This document shows, one piece after another, positions 62,923 to 64,000 of a stretch of 64,000 nt of DNA. The position numbers were made by a program, and so were the translations under genes. The stretch spans positions 1 through 64,000 of the forward strand of contig JACOSL010000006.1 in assembly GCA_016179045.1 (NCBI GenBank), written 5' to 3'. Source of the stretch: Fimbriimonas ginsengisoli (GTDB taxonomy: Bacteria; Armatimonadota; Fimbriimonadia; Fimbriimonadales; Fimbriimonadaceae). The notes beneath the pieces are model-generated. The model made no database searches, had not been told where the DNA came from, and was given only the letters and a program-made list of their open reading frames with translations. Numbering within the stretch: position 1 is the first letter of the stretch; every line of letters starts with the position of its first letter.

Positions 62923-62952
62923 CCTCGGCACCCGGCGAGGTGTGCCGAGGGA
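62923..62952. repeat. palindromic element C, copy 1
   Basis: A perfect 10-bp stem CCCTCGGCAC / GTGCCGAGGG with a 10-nt loop, followed by ATGGA, lies between the Lrp gene and the membrane protein gene. The reverse complement of the hairpin at 63872-63897 carries the same AGGTGTGCCGAGG core followed by ATGGA, so the two are inverted copies flanking that gene. Confidence 0.6.
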
Positions 62953-62999
62953 TGGAAAGCTTGCGCCCCTCCGGGTATGTGGCCGAGAATGGGCTCCCC

Positions 63000-63806
63000 T
63001 TATAAGCCGGTGGGCGCCGCGTTGCCGGGCCCGCTACCGGCGAAGCGGGTGCGCCACGCGAGCACGGACCCGCCCAGTAGAACCCCAACGCTAGCACAAA
63101 CTAAGATGGCGATAAGAATGAGGTCAAGCGAGCTGCCATAAATATGCCTGGGTATCGGCAACACGAAGACGAGGGTGGCCCCTCGAGCAAAGCACCTGAG
63201 AAAGTAAGCGATCTTCGACAGGTGTTTGAACGGCCGCGGTCGCCCTTTCTCGGGCATCGGGAGGGCGGCTTCATGTCGCTCGGCCTCAATTTCGCGAAGG
63301 CGTTCGGGCCCTAGCAAACGATCAACCAGCAGCCAGGCACCGAGCGAAATGAAGAACGGTATCGACTCGAAGACCCAATCGATCCAATCAAAGGCCATGC
63401 GCCAGGGCGATGTTCGCGCAGCCTCTGCGAGGAATACGTCACTACGAAGCTTGCTCGGTGGGCCATCGCGAAAGTCGTAAGCCTTGGTGATGGTATGCAA
63501 CGGCACATGCAGCACCACCTTCGTCATTGACCGCGAGTCAGACCGAATTTCGAAGAAATATTGGTACAGGCCTTCCAAGTCCGCCTCCAACGAACTCGCG
63601 GTTGGCCCGCTCATCGAGGAAATCAGTTGCTCGTAGCTCACCGGCGCCTCGCCAAATTGCATGTAATACGAAAATGCGCTCGCCGCCACCCGCGTGATGT
63701 AGCCGTCCCAAAGATGCACCACCGGCAATGCGAGAATCGAATTTGCCACGAGCGCCGTGGCAAGCAGCCACGCGGAATCGCGGGCCAGCCCGCTTACCCA
63801 TCGCAT
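63000..63806 (-). CDS. multi-pass membrane protein of unknown function
   Basis: A 268-residue protein with hydrophobic segments at about 10-30, 140-158, 200-215 and 225-245. The soluble part (about 30-130) contains DSRSMTKVVLHVPLHTITKA and KLRSDVFLAEAARTSPW; a charged helix EIEAERHEAALPMPEKGRPR lies between TM2 and TM3. The ATG at 63806 (MRWVSGLARDSAW) is chosen; the longer reading upstream is Arg/His/Gly-rich and looks non-coding. No known family is recognised. Palindromic elements flank the gene on both sides. Confidence 0.55.
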   Translation of the reverse strand: MRWVSGLARDSAWLLATALVANSILALPVVHLWDGYITRVAASAFSYYMQFGEAPVSYEQLISSMSGPTASSLEADLEGLYQYFFEIRSDSRSMTKVVLHVPLHTITKAYDFRDGPPSKLRSDVFLAEAARTSPWRMAFDWIDWVFESIPFFISLGAWLLVDRLLGPERLREIEAERHEAALPMPEKGRPRPFKHLSKIAYFLRCFARGATLVFVLPIPRHIYGSSLDLILIAILVCASVGVLLGGSVLAWRTRFAGSGPGNAAPTGL

Positions 63807-63871
63807 CGCGCGACCGCCCTTGTGTTGGCCGTTACGTGATCTGCTCGTTGCTCCTGACTCATGTTCTCCAT

Positions 63872-63897
63872 GCCTCGGCACACCTGAGTGCCGAGGC
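63872..63897. repeat. palindromic element C, inverted copy 2
   Basis: A perfect 10-bp stem GCCTCGGCAC / GTGCCGAGGC with loop ACCTGA, followed on the plus strand by TTTACTG. It is the inverted partner of 62923-62952. The sequence from 63898 to the window end holds no gene that can be supported. Confidence 0.6.
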
Positions 63898-64000
63898 TTT
63901 ACTGCTAATCCCATCTTTCAACCTGCAGCCTCCAGGACCAGTCTGGTCCGGCAGTCGGGAGACGAAGCAAGGCCCAGTGAGCTCACCGTGTCATGGTAAC

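Overview
The window is a GC-rich (estimated low-to-mid 60s % G+C), densely packed bacterial chromosome segment. Almost all of it is core metabolism, envelope and motility genes, with short gaps and many 4-nt start/stop overlaps. The gene content (flagellar hook genes, a GspE/PilB-type ATPase, fused SecDF, PD40/pseudopilin-like proteins ending in an HxxDG-like motif, DUF5695, GHL10, paired S53 peptidases) is compatible with Armatimonadota, perhaps Fimbriimonadales. That placement is an inference; there is no rRNA gene here to anchor it. No prophage, insertion sequence or CRISPR array was seen.

Layout. 0-2.5 kb: dTDP-sugar genes (epimerase-like cupin and 4,6-dehydratase), then a minus-strand HEPN/MNT pair whose HEPN gene is frameshifted. 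2.5-6.2 kb (minus): EamA transporter, grpE, glmM, coaX. 6.3-8.6 kb (plus): a GspE/PilB-like ATPase and a TTG-started ketol-acid reductoisomerase. 8.5-14 kb: PAP2-like protein, ThpR-like phosphodiesterase, an SPFH/flotillin-like protein with a histidine-rich NfeD-like partner, and an M1-like peptidase. 14-24 kb: Nif3, GHL10, beta-CASP MBL protein, MsrB, acyl-CoA dehydrogenase, a frameshifted PD40/pseudopilin-like protein, DUF192 and LeuD. 24.2-29.5 kb: YcxB-like, SurE, VanZ-like, rph-rdgB and hypotheticals. 29.5-34 kb (minus): LCP protein, GAF histidine kinase, TrpA, ParB, peroxiredoxin. 34-44.4 kb: DUF5695 protein, a coupled small membrane protein, two S53 peptidase paralogues flanking an initiator tRNA, an AmpG-like MFS protein, a GH65-like protein and a deacetylase-like protein. 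44.5-48.8 kb (minus): fliK-flgD-TIGR02530-flgE. 49.3-54.1 kb (plus): a very large protein with a GH42-like core and RNase-E-like charged tails, then era and a possibly ZipA-like gene. 54.1-64 kb: SecDF, oligoendopeptidase F, the overlapping lysA-M50-trpS-HAD operon, an Lrp regulator and a membrane protein.

The most unusual material is (i) several families of short GC-rich palindromic elements dispersed between genes, (ii) the His-rich NfeD-like partner of the flotillin-like protein, (iii) the GH42-like protein with nucleic-acid-binding-like tails immediately upstream of era, (iv) probable frameshifts in three genes, and (v) an orphan intrinsic terminator that suggests an unannotated small RNA or an attenuator leader. 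Starts were chosen from Shine-Dalgarno matches, overlaps and family N-termini; many are GTG or TTG.
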